A DNA stretch of 64,000 nt, taken from NCBI RefSeq assembly GCF_025263685.1, contig NZ_CP092109.1:3783001-3847000 (forward strand), written 5' to 3'. The position numbers were made by a program, and so were the translations under genes. This DNA comes from Geoalkalibacter halelectricus. GTDB lineage: Bacteria; Desulfobacterota; Desulfuromonadia; Desulfuromonadales; Geoalkalibacteraceae. Below the pieces are notes generated by a model that made no database searches, was not told where the DNA came from, and was given only the letters and a program-made list of their open reading frames with translations. Numbering within the stretch: the stretch's first letter is position 1; every line of letters begins with the position of its first letter. Below are positions 26,514 through 35,927 of the stretch, piece by piece.

Positions 26514-28036
26514 CGGGCACCTCCGGCGTAGTAGTCGCTGCCCCGCACGTTGTCGTGGTTCAGGGGCAGAGTCCCTGGCTCCGGTTCCGGCAGTTCGGCC
26601 GCTTCAAGCCCTTTGTCGAGGAGGTTCTTGACGCTGCGGTAGCCGACGGCCTGAAGCTTCAGAGCTCTGGCACAGGCCAACTCCAGGCGGTCGTTGCCGC
26701 GGCTCTTGGCCAGCCGCAGCAGCCCCAGACACTTGCGGTAGGCATGGTCGGGATGGTCGGCTTGCTCGATGATGGCCTCGATCATGGTGCCGGTTTGCGC
26801 GCCGATGCTCTGCCCCCAGCGGCGCATCCGCTCCGGCGTCCACTCCAGATGCTTCTGGTGGCTGTGGGGACGGTGAGCATCGACGGCAACATAAACGTTC
26901 TTGCGGGAGGTGCGGGCATGGGAGGCCACACGCTTTCCCTCAAAGAGGATGGCGACGGCCGTCGCTGTCAGGCAGACCTGCACTTCCTTGCCGATCAGGG
27001 TGTAAGGTACGCTGTACCAGGCGCCCTGCACCGCCACGTGATAGTCGATGTGGACCTTGGCCTTCTTCCATTCGTGCAACTCGAAGCGCTGGGCGGGAAG
27101 CGCCTTCAGCGCCGGCTTGTCGAGCTCCTCAAAGAGCTGGTTGCGGGATTTGCCGACGCCCTGCATGGGGCGGCTGTTGAGCTTCTCCAATTCGACGGCA
27201 ATCGCCGCATTGAGCTCAGCCAACGAGAAGAAAGTGCGATGGCGCAGGGCCGCCAGAATCCGCCGCTGGGCGATGAGGACGCCATTCTCCACCTTGGCCT
27301 TGTCGCGGGGCTCTGCCGGCCGGGCCGGGATCACCGCCACCCCGTAGTGGGCACAGAGTTCGGCATAGACCGGATTGATTTCCGGATCGTACTTGCAGGC
27401 CGTCTTGACCCCCGATTTCAACTGGTCTGGAACCACGCAGAGCGGTACGCCGCTGAAATATTCGAAGGCGCCGATATGCGCCCGCGTCCAGTCGGGAAGC
27501 TGTTGGCTGGCAACCGCCACGGCATAGATGCGCGAACTCGCCCCGAGGACCGCGACAAACAGTTCCGGCTCGACGATCTCGCCGGTTTCGCGATCCACAT
27601 AGCTGGGCCGGTCCCCGGAGAAGTCAACAAAAAGCTTCTCCCCGGCCTTGTGGTCGAAGCGCATCACCGGATCGAGGGTGCCCCCATGGCGGCGGTAAAG
27701 TTCGCAGAACTGGGTGCGCCCGTAACCGTCGGGATGGACGGCCCGATACTCTTCCCACAACAGCTGAAGCGTGACGCCCTTCTTCTTCATCTCCAGGCGC
27801 AGGGTCTCAAAGTCGGGCAGCGGTTTGCGGGAAACGGGATGCTCTTCAGGGGAAAGAAGGGTTTTCAAAGAGCCGTCGTCGAGAGCCGAGAGGGTCGCCC
27901 AATCCCGGCCCGATTGCCGGACTCGCTCCAGGTAATCGCCGACGGTCGTCGGGGAGACCGCGCAGGCCCGAGCAATCGCCCGCTGACTCAGGTTGTGCTC
28001 AAAAAAGAGCCGTAGAATTTCTCGTATCGTTCGCAT
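26510..28036 (-). CDS. istA: IstA transposase of IS21
   Basis: A DDE transposase of about 508 residues: an N-terminal HTH (SQRAIARACAVSPTTVGDYL), then the RNase-H fold with FVDFSGDRPSYVD, VLGASSRIYAVAVASQ and KAKVENGVL, which carry the D, D and E residues. ATG 28036, with AGGAAG 7 bases before it, is preferred to an in-frame ATG at 28063 that sits too close to its GGAGG. Appears intact. Confidence 0.94.
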   Translation of the reverse strand: MRTIREILRLFFEHNLSQRAIARACAVSPTTVGDYLERVRQSGRDWATLSALDDGSLKTLLSPEEHPVSRKPLPDFETLRLEMKKKGVTLQLLWEEYRAVHPDGYGRTQFCELYRRHGGTLDPVMRFDHKAGEKLFVDFSGDRPSYVDRETGEIVEPELFVAVLGASSRIYAVAVASQQLPDWTRAHIGAFEYFSGVPLCVVPDQLKSGVKTACKYDPEINPVYAELCAHYGVAVIPARPAEPRDKAKVENGVLIAQRRILAALRHRTFFSLAELNAAIAVELEKLNSRPMQGVGKSRNQLFEELDKPALKALPAQRFELHEWKKAKVHIDYHVAVQGAWYSVPYTLIGKEVQVCLTATAVAILFEGKRVASHARTSRKNVYVAVDAHRPHSHQKHLEWTPERMRRWGQSIGAQTGTMIEAIIEQADHPDHAYRKCLGLLRLAKSRGNDRLELACARALKLQAVGYRSVKNLLDKGLEAAELPEPEPGTLPLNHDNVRGSDYYAGGAR

Positions 28037-28166
28037 CGATTTCTTCCTGCCTTTCTTCACCATCGCCTCCGGAATTTTTCCGGGGATGGTAATTCAGTGC
28101 GACAGGAAGATGAGAAAACTTTCGTCCGGAAACGACTGGACACCCATTCCGGAAATCATCGAAAAA

Positions 28167-28258
28167 GTGTCCAGTTAAAACCGGAACCGGTGTCCACTCA
28201 AATCCGGATTGACTGTCCAGTCAGTTCCGGATCCGGTGTCCAGAGTACTCCGGATTTT
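28167..28258. repeat. IS21 right terminal array, four 23-bp units
   Basis: Four 23-bp units (28167, 28190, 28213, 28236) with TGTCCA and TCCGG cores, in inverted orientation to the left array. The symmetry of four against four supports an undamaged element. Confidence 0.82.
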
Positions 28259-28261
28259 GCA

Positions 28262-28269
28262 ATCAAACC
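28262..28269. repeat. IS21 target duplication, right copy
   Basis: ATCAAACC following the IS21 right end, matching 25621-25628. It contains the stop codon of the M48 peptidase gene, so the gene keeps its native end. Confidence 0.8.
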
Positions 28270-28940
28270 CCCAGCGATGCCCCATACCGTTTCAGCCACT
28301 CCTTCTGCTTCACATAATCCGGCAGCACCTTATCTACCTCATTCCAGAACGGAGCATCATGTTTGGTGAACTTCAAATGTGCCAGTTCGTGGACTATCAG
28401 GTAGTCGATGACCGTCAGCGGAGCCATCATCACCTTCCAGTGGAAGTTCAGCTTGGGTCGCTTGACTGAGCATGAGGCCCAGCGGTTCTTCAGCTCCAGC
28501 ACCGAGACTTCCTCCGGTGCCAGTCCCATTTTGGCGGCGAAGTGGGTAACCCGCTTCGGCAGGTATTCTTTGCCACGGTCTCGGTAAAACTCTTTGAACA
28601 GCTCGGCCAGTCGCTCCCGTTTCCCTTCCTCTACCAGGAAATGCTTGTCGCGCAGCTCGATCCCTTTTACTGCGTCAGAAAACTGTAGGTAATGATTCCG
28701 CCCCCGATAGAGGAACGACTCACCGTTGACCGCTTCCCGCTCTACCTTGGTCTCATTCAGGAGCTGCCACTTCGCCAGGTTCCGGCAGATGGGGTACTGC
28801 TTCGCCTCCACCAGGGCGGCCACCTCTTCATCGCTCAGATGCTCCGGTACATACACCGACACCGTACCGTCGCGCTCAATATAGATGCTGGCGGTTTTGC
28901 GTTTCTTTTTACGGATATTGATGGTGACGTTAGCCAGCAT
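28263..28940 (-). CDS. YgjP-like M48-type metallopeptidase
   Basis: A 225-residue zinc metallopeptidase of the YgjP/SprT-related family. It has the HELAHLKFTKHDAPFW motif (HExxH plus downstream His) and the family signature NRWASCSVKRPKLNFHW. Members are often found beside type I restriction genes, as here, one base after hsdR; the function is unproven. The reading frame ends immediately at the IS21 insertion, with its stop intact. Confidence 0.88.
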   Translation of the reverse strand: MLANVTINIRKKKRKTASIYIERDGTVSVYVPEHLSDEEVAALVEAKQYPICRNLAKWQLLNETKVEREAVNGESFLYRGRNHYLQFSDAVKGIELRDKHFLVEEGKRERLAELFKEFYRDRGKEYLPKRVTHFAAKMGLAPEEVSVLELKNRWASCSVKRPKLNFHWKVMMAPLTVIDYLIVHELAHLKFTKHDAPFWNEVDKVLPDYVKQKEWLKRYGASLGV

Positions 28941-28941
28941 G

Positions 28942-31900
28942 TTAGCCCAGCAACTCTTTTTCCCGGATCTTGGCCAGATTGATCAGTTCGGTAGTCAGAT
29001 GCTTCGACTCTTCGCTCAATGCCGGTACACCGCTCAGCCAGAGCGCGTCCTCGATCTCACTTTCCAGCTTCTGGATTTCCGAGTTCTTCGCCCAGAAGTT
29101 GGCAATGGTCAGGTACTGCCGCAGAATCCCGCAGACCGTTTCAGTGACCGGAGCAAGCTGCTTCACCGTCTCCGGGTCATCAGACGACATGCCGGTGATC
29201 ATGGTGATTACCCCATAGAAAGGTGCGATCTGCGCTAGAACGGGGCTCCCTTCGGCCATGCGGCCTGCCTTCATCTCCTCCCGCAGCTTTGACAGTTCCA
29301 GGGTGATGACATCCCAGTGGTCCTTGTGGTTATCCAGAATCTGCTGCAGCCGTTCGCTGAACTTGGTGTACAGCTCCGGGTCCTTCTCCATCTCCACCTT
29401 GATATGCCAGCGGATAGCATGCTCCATCTCGGATGGTCTGGCCTTGCCGGTCTTACTCAAGGCGTCGATCCGTTTGGGAAACTCGTCCGACAAAAGCGCC
29501 ACTGGCTCAACCTTCGGGTCGATTCCTTCGGATTGAAGATACTTGTCCAGCAGCTTGCGAATTTTCGCCCCGGCCCATTTCAGGTCGAGCGTCGCGTCCC
29601 GGTAGCGGTGGTGCATCCGCATCAAAAGATAGCCGAAACGCTTGGCGGGGATGTAATACTGCTGCGCCAGGGAGGCGTTGAAGAGCAGCTCCAGACTGTC
29701 GAAAAACGCCTTGATATAGGTGTCGAACTGCGCCCGGAACTTCACGTCCGCCGCCAGCTGGATGCACTCCTCCACCAGCTCGAACTCCTGCGACTGGTCG
29801 GTCATGGTCTGGGTGACAAACGTCTCAATCTCTGCGATTTTGTATTCCTGGAAAAACTGCAGGAGCCGACGGTAGCGGGCCTCCAGTACAGGGATTTCCT
29901 TGTCCAGTCCCCTGAAATACTCGGTCAGATCGGCCAGCTCCTTCTCGTCAGCCTCGGAATATATGGCCAATGCCTTTTTCAAGTGATTGGCGACGCCATA
30001 ATAATCAACCACAATGCCGTGCTGCTTGACGAAGCCGCTTTTTTGCACCTTGGTCCGGTTCACCCGGGCGATGGCCTGCATCAGGTCATGCTCCTGCAAA
30101 CTCTTATCAAGGTACATCACCTGTTCAATCGGCGCGTCAAAACCTGTCAGTAACCGGTCACAGACGCAGAGAAGGGCAACGCCGGTTTCCGGCTTGTCAA
30201 AGTTGAAGTCTGACTTGAAATTCTCAACCGCATCAAGTTCCTGCGCCTGCCTGCGAGCGGCAGAAACATATCCCGGTTCGTTGTTATCCATCATGGAGAC
30301 CACCGCCGCCACCTTCATGAACACCATCTGCTTCAGCAGTTCGTCATCCCGCTCGCCGTCAGGCTTGGCCTGCTCCTGTGCAATCCGCTTCTGCAGCGCC
30401 TTTTCCAGCTCGTACTTGTAGCGGCAGGCGGCAATGATCGAGCAGCCAACCACCTGACCCTTGAAGCCATTGGGAAGAATCTCTGCGGTGTAATGCTCGA
30501 TGATGTCCTCGGCGATCTTCCTGATCCGGTCCTCCGTTTCCAGGTAAGCGGTCAGTGTGCCGTGGCGCCGCTGGATCTCCTGCTTCTCCTCCTCGGTGCG
30601 GTTGCGGAACATATCCTCGAACTCTTCACGGAACCGCTCCTTGTCCAGAATCTGGTCCTTGCTTGTTCGTCCGATGTAGAGGATGTCCACCGTTGCCCGG
30701 TCGGCAACCGAATCCTTCATTTTGTAGACATCGATCCAGGTATTGAACCGTTCGTGGGTCTTCTGTTTGTGGCGCTCCGTCAAAAGCGGGGTGCCGGTAA
30801 AAGCCACCTTCACCGCGTTGGGAAACCCGGTAAAAAGGTTGTCCCCCATGTCGCCACCTTGAGTGCGGTGCGCCTCGTCGATCAGCAGCAGAACCCGCTC
30901 TCCCGGATTTACCACCTGAAACGGTTCGAACTGCGGCACCACGCCGCTGTCGATCAGCGACTGGGCCGATACGCCGTTGCTCGCCAGAAACTTGTGTACC
31001 ATGACCATGTTCAGGTTGCCGAAGTCCCCGGTCAGTTTTGACAGCTCATCACGCCGCTTTACAATTGTTACCCCTTCACCGGTCATCTTGGCGGTTTCGC
31101 TCAACTGGTCTTCCAGATCCACACGGTCATTGACCATGATGATCTTGTAGTCCTTCAAGTCGTCACTCTCCCGCATCTTCCGCACCAGGAAGACCATGGT
31201 CAGCGACTTGCCCGAGCCTTGCGTATGCCAGACCACGCCGCTCTTGCCGAAAGGGTCCTGGCCGGTTCGTAGTCGGTCCATGATCTTCCCTACGGCACGG
31301 AACTGCTGATAACGGCAGACAACCTTGGCGGTAACACCCCGCTTTACCTCCATGAACACGGTGAAGTTCTTCAGGATGTCGAGCAGGATCGCCTTGTTGA
31401 GCATGCCGTGGATCAGCACCTCCTGCCGCTCTTCATCCGGCGACACCGAGATGGTCTTATACTCTTCCGGGAAGATGTCCTTCCAGTTCAGGTAATGGTC
31501 AAACTCACCGGTGATGGTCCCGAAGCGGGCCTCGGTGCCGTGGGTGAGAATGCTGAACAGTCCGCTGTGGAACAGCTTCTCTTCTCCCTCCACAAGACCG
31601 TAATTATCTTCCCGGCGGTTGGAGTAACGGCTGATCTGAATGAATGCCTCGCTGAGCGGCTCGGCGACGTCCCGGTCTTTGCACTCGATCACAACAAAGG
31701 GGAGTCCGTTCACGAACAGGACAATGTCGGGGATGATGCACTGACGGGAGCCGCCCGGCGTGTCGATGCGAAATTGATTGATGGCGATGAAGCTGTTACG
31801 CTCCGGGTGCTTGTAGTCAATCAGCCGCACCAACGGGTTCTGTTCACCGGTCAGCTCGTTGATGCCGACAGTGGTATTGCCGGTCAGCAGGGTGAAAATG

Positions 31901-32181
31901 GAGCGGTTGGCTTCCAGCAGAGGCTCGCCAGAGTGGTTGGTCACCAGGGAGAGGAGATCGTCCAGCTGGCGGTCGGTCAGCCAGGTACGGCCATCGTCGG
32001 TGCGGTTGATATTGCGCACCGTCTCGAAGAAAACCTCCTTCAGCACCACCTCGCGGAAGGAGTCCCGCTTACTGGTTTTCGGATCCCCTGGAATCTTGCC
32101 GCAGCCGTGGTCTATAACCTCCCAGTTCAGCTCCCGTAGCTTGTTTAGAAAGGGCATTTCGACGTTTACGTATTCAGCCAT
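28942..32181 (-). CDS. hsdR: Type I restriction endonuclease subunit R
   Basis: A 1079-residue HsdR. The N-terminal nuclease core is CIIPDIVLFVNGLPFVVIE followed by CKD (PD...ExK). The SF2 translocase motifs follow: GSGKSLTMVFLVRKM, LLIDEAHRTQGG (DEAH) and KVAFTGTP. It translocates DNA and cuts when guided by M and S subunits. ATG 32181 overlaps the stop of the DUF262 gene. No hsdM is present and hsdS survives only as a tail, so the complex cannot assemble from this locus alone. Confidence 0.93.
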   Translation of the reverse strand: MAEYVNVEMPFLNKLRELNWEVIDHGCGKIPGDPKTSKRDSFREVVLKEVFFETVRNINRTDDGRTWLTDRQLDDLLSLVTNHSGEPLLEANRSIFTLLTGNTTVGINELTGEQNPLVRLIDYKHPERNSFIAINQFRIDTPGGSRQCIIPDIVLFVNGLPFVVIECKDRDVAEPLSEAFIQISRYSNRREDNYGLVEGEEKLFHSGLFSILTHGTEARFGTITGEFDHYLNWKDIFPEEYKTISVSPDEERQEVLIHGMLNKAILLDILKNFTVFMEVKRGVTAKVVCRYQQFRAVGKIMDRLRTGQDPFGKSGVVWHTQGSGKSLTMVFLVRKMRESDDLKDYKIIMVNDRVDLEDQLSETAKMTGEGVTIVKRRDELSKLTGDFGNLNMVMVHKFLASNGVSAQSLIDSGVVPQFEPFQVVNPGERVLLLIDEAHRTQGGDMGDNLFTGFPNAVKVAFTGTPLLTERHKQKTHERFNTWIDVYKMKDSVADRATVDILYIGRTSKDQILDKERFREEFEDMFRNRTEEEKQEIQRRHGTLTAYLETEDRIRKIAEDIIEHYTAEILPNGFKGQVVGCSIIAACRYKYELEKALQKRIAQEQAKPDGERDDELLKQMVFMKVAAVVSMMDNNEPGYVSAARRQAQELDAVENFKSDFNFDKPETGVALLCVCDRLLTGFDAPIEQVMYLDKSLQEHDLMQAIARVNRTKVQKSGFVKQHGIVVDYYGVANHLKKALAIYSEADEKELADLTEYFRGLDKEIPVLEARYRRLLQFFQEYKIAEIETFVTQTMTDQSQEFELVEECIQLAADVKFRAQFDTYIKAFFDSLELLFNASLAQQYYIPAKRFGYLLMRMHHRYRDATLDLKWAGAKIRKLLDKYLQSEGIDPKVEPVALLSDEFPKRIDALSKTGKARPSEMEHAIRWHIKVEMEKDPELYTKFSERLQQILDNHKDHWDVITLELSKLREEMKAGRMAEGSPVLAQIAPFYGVITMITGMSSDDPETVKQLAPVTETVCGILRQYLTIANFWAKNSEIQKLESEIEDALWLSGVPALSEESKHLTTELINLAKIREKELLG

Positions 32182-34019
32182 CAGGGCACCTCAACCTGTT
32201 CGATTTTCCAAATCTCTGAAACCAGATTGCTCAGAAGTTCCTGCCGTTTCTCAATGGCAGCAGCATCCCAGTCGGCAAACGACTGGAGCTTGGCATTGAT
32301 TCGGTTGATGGATGAGTTGATGCCGACGGTGGTAAGCTCGGCAATACTGCTGGTGAGATAATACTTGCACTTCTTGTATTCGGCGCATTTAGTCTGGAAA
32401 AAGTTGTTGCTGGCGACAATGTTAATCGGTTTTTCAAGCAGAGTAAGATTCCCCAGCATTGTTTTGTAGATATCATACGGCTTACCGGGGTTGCTCTGGG
32501 TGAAGTCGTCACGCAAAGTCAGCTGGGGGTTGTTCGGCAGAATGTGCTCAATCTCAAGGACCGTGTAATCCTGCAAAGATCCAGGCGTCCTGAGCCCCTT
32601 GTAAGCCATATCAACATACTGGGTCAGCTTGGCCAGCAGGTAGCGGGTCCGGTACTGCTGCATTGAATTGAGGGTATAGCGTTTCAGGTCATCGCTAAGC
32701 TCAGCCTGTTTTGCCTGGATGTTTTTGTCGAATCTCTCCGTCAGAAACTCGTTCAGCTTTTGCTTCTGCTCCGTGGCGTCCGTTATCCCGGCGATTGCCC
32801 GCAGTTCATCCGCCCATACGGAGAAACTCCGTTCCAGGTCTTTTGTCGGCGTCTTGGTAAAAATATAGCAAAACAGGAAGCTCTCCAGCTGTTGGATAAA
32901 ATGGTCAAAGAGCGCTTTCGGGAATGTACTGGCAGCGAGAAGCAGCACATAATGCAAACTGAATGCCCCACCGCAGAGCCGTCGCAGATTATCCATGTAG
33001 AGGTTGTCAAGGCCGTCATTCCCCTTGCCGGATGAAAAGGCAATGAACCACTCCACATTCTTGATGATCTTCCGGACAAACTCGAACGGCTTTGTGCTGT
33101 AGTCGCACAGCGCCGCGTTCTTCTTGTTGATGAACCAGTCGTAAATCTCATCTTCCCGCACGATCGCGTCGCTGCGGTCATTCTCGATCTTGTAGTTGGC
33201 CATCAGGAAGTATCTGAGGAAACGGAGCGGCTTCTCTTTCTGCTTTTCCAGCGGTTTGGTGATCTTCTTCCATTCGTCCTTCAGCTTGGTGAACTCATCG
33301 GTTTTGACGTGGGTGAACAGCAGGTTTTTCAGCAGGTCCATCGGGTTCAGGCCGACGCCCCGCTCGTTGATGGTCTCGAATATCTTCAGGGCGCTGCTTA
33401 TGTCGGTGGAGATCTGGATAAAGACAACGTTGTTGGCCAGATATCCCCAGTATTTTTTCAGCGCTGTCTTCTCTTTGTAGTTCTCCTGCAGATAGCGGTA
33501 GATGGTCCCATAGGCATTGATGATATTCTCCAGGGAGCCGAATGTGGTGATTCCGGCCGCCTGCACTGCGCTTCTCGTTTTGATCGGCTCTTCGTTCAAC
33601 TCCACCAGCTTATTCATAATCTCCCCGGCATTTTCATAACGGGGCTCAAGCTTCAGGCTGGCTTGGGTGTCGCCGTTGCTGTCGGTGTAGCTGGTGGAGA
33701 TCAGTCCGCTGATTGTCGATTCCTGCGGTTCTCCCTTGAACAGGTGCTTCAGGGCGCAGAGCAGCAGGAAAAAGGTGGTCAGGCGTTGCTGGCCGTCAAT
33801 CACCTCGTAATGATTTTTCAAGGCGGCTGGCGACACCAGGATGGTGCCGATGAAATATTCCTTGGTCGATTGGCCGTTTATTTCGTCGTTAATGTCATCA
33901 AGAAGCTGGTGGACTTCCTTGTCGGTCCAGACATATTCACGCTGATAATCGGGGACTATGTAAAAGCACTCGCGGAACGCTTCTTCGATGCTGTATTTGT
34001 GGTTTTCGATCTTTGCCAT
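32181..34019 (-). CDS. DUF262/DUF1524 protein (GmrSD-like)
   Basis: A 612-residue protein with an N-terminal DUF262 (ParB-like) domain (YQREYVWTDKEVHQLL and VIDGQQRLTTFFLLL) and a C-terminal DUF1524 HNH-type nuclease region (LEIEHILPNNPQ, LGNLTLLEKPIN). This matches single-chain GmrSD-type modification-dependent restriction proteins, which use NTP to cleave modified DNA. Coupled to hsdR by a one-base overlap and preceded by the hsdS tail, so it has been inserted within, or evolved with, a type I operon. Confidence 0.87.
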   Translation of the reverse strand: MAKIENHKYSIEEAFRECFYIVPDYQREYVWTDKEVHQLLDDINDEINGQSTKEYFIGTILVSPAALKNHYEVIDGQQRLTTFFLLLCALKHLFKGEPQESTISGLISTSYTDSNGDTQASLKLEPRYENAGEIMNKLVELNEEPIKTRSAVQAAGITTFGSLENIINAYGTIYRYLQENYKEKTALKKYWGYLANNVVFIQISTDISSALKIFETINERGVGLNPMDLLKNLLFTHVKTDEFTKLKDEWKKITKPLEKQKEKPLRFLRYFLMANYKIENDRSDAIVREDEIYDWFINKKNAALCDYSTKPFEFVRKIIKNVEWFIAFSSGKGNDGLDNLYMDNLRRLCGGAFSLHYVLLLAASTFPKALFDHFIQQLESFLFCYIFTKTPTKDLERSFSVWADELRAIAGITDATEQKQKLNEFLTERFDKNIQAKQAELSDDLKRYTLNSMQQYRTRYLLAKLTQYVDMAYKGLRTPGSLQDYTVLEIEHILPNNPQLTLRDDFTQSNPGKPYDIYKTMLGNLTLLEKPINIVASNNFFQTKCAEYKKCKYYLTSSIAELTTVGINSSINRINAKLQSFADWDAAAIEKRQELLSNLVSEIWKIEQVEVP

Positions 34020-34318
34020 TACGTGGACTCCTGGTCATCACAATTCACTTGTTTTCTGCCGGTCAACAGGTCGGACATGAGACCTTGTTTAATAGAAATG
34101 AGCTTCTCATAATCGGTAACATGCTTCTTAATAACCTGCTCAATGGCGATAAATCTTCGAGATACCTCTTCTTGCTCAGTTATGTCTGGTTTTAAGAAAT
34201 TGAATTTTGCAATTCTGAAGAGTGCAAGTTTTGGTACTCCGCCACCCACCCCAATTTCACGACGTATTTGAGATTGAAGGCTCTTCGCTATTCCGTGTGG
34301 GTAATGGTATGAAGGTGT
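34019..34318 (-). pseudogene. HsdS specificity subunit, C-terminal remnant
   Basis: About 100 codons: [20 protein letters not shown] and IAKFNFLKPDITEQEEVSRR, then LISIKQGLMSDLLTGRKQV. This is the end of a target-recognition domain and the last conserved helix of type I S subunits. An in-frame stop at about 34319 and unrelated DNA beyond mark a breakpoint. The rest of hsdS and all of hsdM are missing. Confidence 0.82.
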
Positions 34319-34499
34319 GAATCATCCCATGCCCCGGAGGTTTTGATTTTCAATGAATCCTGAAACGCTTTTTGCTGTTGCCCTTGGATCAAACAATGAT
34401 AATGATCAAATCCAATTTAATCTGAAATTCTCATTCACCTCTCTAACACATTCTGAAAATAACCTGCCAGTTTTTATCAACCCAGTGTGGGAACTAACA
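34319..34499. other. Junction DNA between hsdS and trfA remnants
   Basis: About 180 AT-richer bases join the hsdS breakpoint to the trfA breakpoint. The only open frame (plus strand, 34353-34544) begins [12 protein letters not shown], faintly like the start of ISL3-type transposases, but does not continue as one. Probably a scar of a lost insertion. Confidence 0.35.
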
Positions 34500-34944
34500 G
34501 CCGTCGCCATCATGCGCAGCAGACAGGTCTTGAGCCTCTGGTAGCCGCCCCGGTTCACCGGCCAGCCAAGGGCCTTGAGAAAGCGTAGGGGGTGAACTCC
34601 ACGCACTCCCCCAGGGCCTTGCCCTTGGCCAGGTGCAGCAGGTGCAGCCACACCAACTCGTCGTCCTGGCGCAACTCCTCGCCCCGGTAGCGAATCTCGC
34701 CCTCGCCGATCACCACGATGGGGCTCTCCTTGAGGTAGGGCCGCGGCTGGTTGCGGTTGCGCGCCGTGAACAGGGCCGAGCGCAGGATCTCGTTGGGCGC
34801 GGCGCGCTCCGCCTCGGACCATTGCGGCAGCAGGCGCGGTTGTTTCGCCAGGCTTTCGTGAATCCGGGCGATGGAGTCGCGAAGATCGGGATGCAGATCC
34901 TCAAGGCCATGCCCCCCTTGTCGCAACGGCGTCTGGTCGGCCAC
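34500..34944 (-). pseudogene. TrfA-like plasmid replication initiator, frameshifted and truncated
   Basis: From GTG 34944 (GAGGAG before it) the frame reads NEILRSALFTARNRNQPR, GEGEIRYRGEELRQDDELVW and GKALGECVEFTPYAF. At 34580-34582 one base is missing from an A run (T run in the sense strand). The next frame continues LKALGWPVNRGGYQRLK and CLLRMMATAVS, all typical of IncP-type TrfA. The remaining C-terminal third is gone after about 34500. TrfA binds iterons and loads helicase, so the island once had plasmid-like replication. Confidence 0.78.
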
Positions 34945-35178
34945 CGCCCTGTCTCCTCGACCAAGGTGTTGCTCCTGGCCACGGCCAAAAAAAAGAACCG
35001 CCTAATACAGGCGTGACTTTAAGGACGTAATCCTGTACCGTGGGAAAGCTTTCCGGTGTCGTGGAACCAAAAAACAGTTCATGTACCTGGAAACAATCTT
35101 TTAAACACAAAAAATGATTTGTCAACCAAAAAATTGTGCACAGAAACTAAAACGTGGTATATGGAGGAACCAAATAAG

Positions 35179-35820
35179 ATGTCGCTTGGCGAGAGACTCA
35201 GAGAAGTGAGGGGTGCCCTGACCCAGGTGGAGATGGCCGAGAAACTGGGGGCGCATAAGAACACGTTGGCGGCCTGGGAGCGCGACGAGCGGCTTCCCGA
35301 CGCCGGGGCGCTGATCAAGCTTCTGGAGATTTACCCCAAGCTCAATCCCAACTGGTTGCTCACCGGGCGCGGAACCCTGGAAGTCAATCAACCCGCCGAT
35401 GTGGGCTATGTCATGACGCCGCGCCACGATGTCTCCTCGGGCGCGGGTGGGGAGGCGCTGACCATGAACGAGCAAGTCGTAGACTATGTGACGTTTCGCA
35501 AGGACTGGTTGCAGGGCACGCTCGGGCTCGCCCCCAAGAGCTTTTCCCTGATCGAGGTCAAGGGCGATTCCATGCGCCCGACCTTGAGCGACGGCGATCT
35601 CGTGGTGGTCGACTTGCAGACCACCCGGGTTGAGGACAACGCCATCTACGTCCTTCAGTTCGACGGCTCGCTGCTGGTCAAGCGCATCCAGCGAAAGCTC
35701 GACGGCTCGGTCGTGGTCAGAAGCGACAACCCTCTCTACGAGCCCGAAACCCTCAAAAGCTCCCAGGCCGAGGATCTCCAGGTGATCGGTCGCGTGGTGT
35801 GGATGGGTGTGAAGGTATAG
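35179..35820 (+). CDS. S24-family phage-type repressor (XRE HTH + LexA-like peptidase)
   Basis: A 213-residue CI-like repressor: XRE helix-turn-helix (ALTQVEMAEKLGAHKNTLAAW), linker, then an S24 autoprotease with serine in VKGDSMRPTLSDGD and lysine in GSLLVKRIQRK. It should repress excision or replication genes until RecA triggers self-cleavage during DNA damage. GGAGG at 35163-35167 favours ATG 35179 over an ATG at 35161. Divergent from the trfA remnant, whose promoter it presumably controlled. Confidence 0.88.
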   Translation: MSLGERLREVRGALTQVEMAEKLGAHKNTLAAWERDERLPDAGALIKLLEIYPKLNPNWLLTGRGTLEVNQPADVGYVMTPRHDVSSGAGGEALTMNEQVVDYVTFRKDWLQGTLGLAPKSFSLIEVKGDSMRPTLSDGDLVVVDLQTTRVEDNAIYVLQFDGSLLVKRIQRKLDGSVVVRSDNPLYEPETLKSSQAEDLQVIGRVVWMGVKV

Positions 35821-35927
35821 GATTCAGGCGAATTGTGTGGGCGACGTTCTTTGTTTCTTGCGCCAGGGATCTTTTTTTTTCTTCCATGCAGCGCGGCGCA
35901 GGTGAGGGAAGTGGCTGGGAGGGCAGC

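Larger units (their letters stand above)
25629..28261 (-). mobile_element. IS21-family element (istA-istB)
   Basis: A 2.63-kb element that begins TG and ends CA, with related ends (TGCGCAATCCG, and TGCAAAATCCG read from the other side), flanked by the 8-bp duplication ATCAAACC. It carries istA and istB on the minus strand. Each end carries four 23-bp repeats. It inserted just after the stop codon of the M48 peptidase gene, separating the restriction operon from the genes at 25353 and below. Confidence 0.92.

Noticed and set aside
25633-28258. Arrays of 23-bp repeats that could be taken for CRISPR
   Set aside because: Units are contiguous without spacers and mirror each other at the ends of an IS21 element.
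34353-34544. Frame starting [12 protein letters not shown], like an ISL3 transposase start
   Set aside because: Only about 12 residues resemble the family and the rest diverges; it overlaps the trfA remnant.
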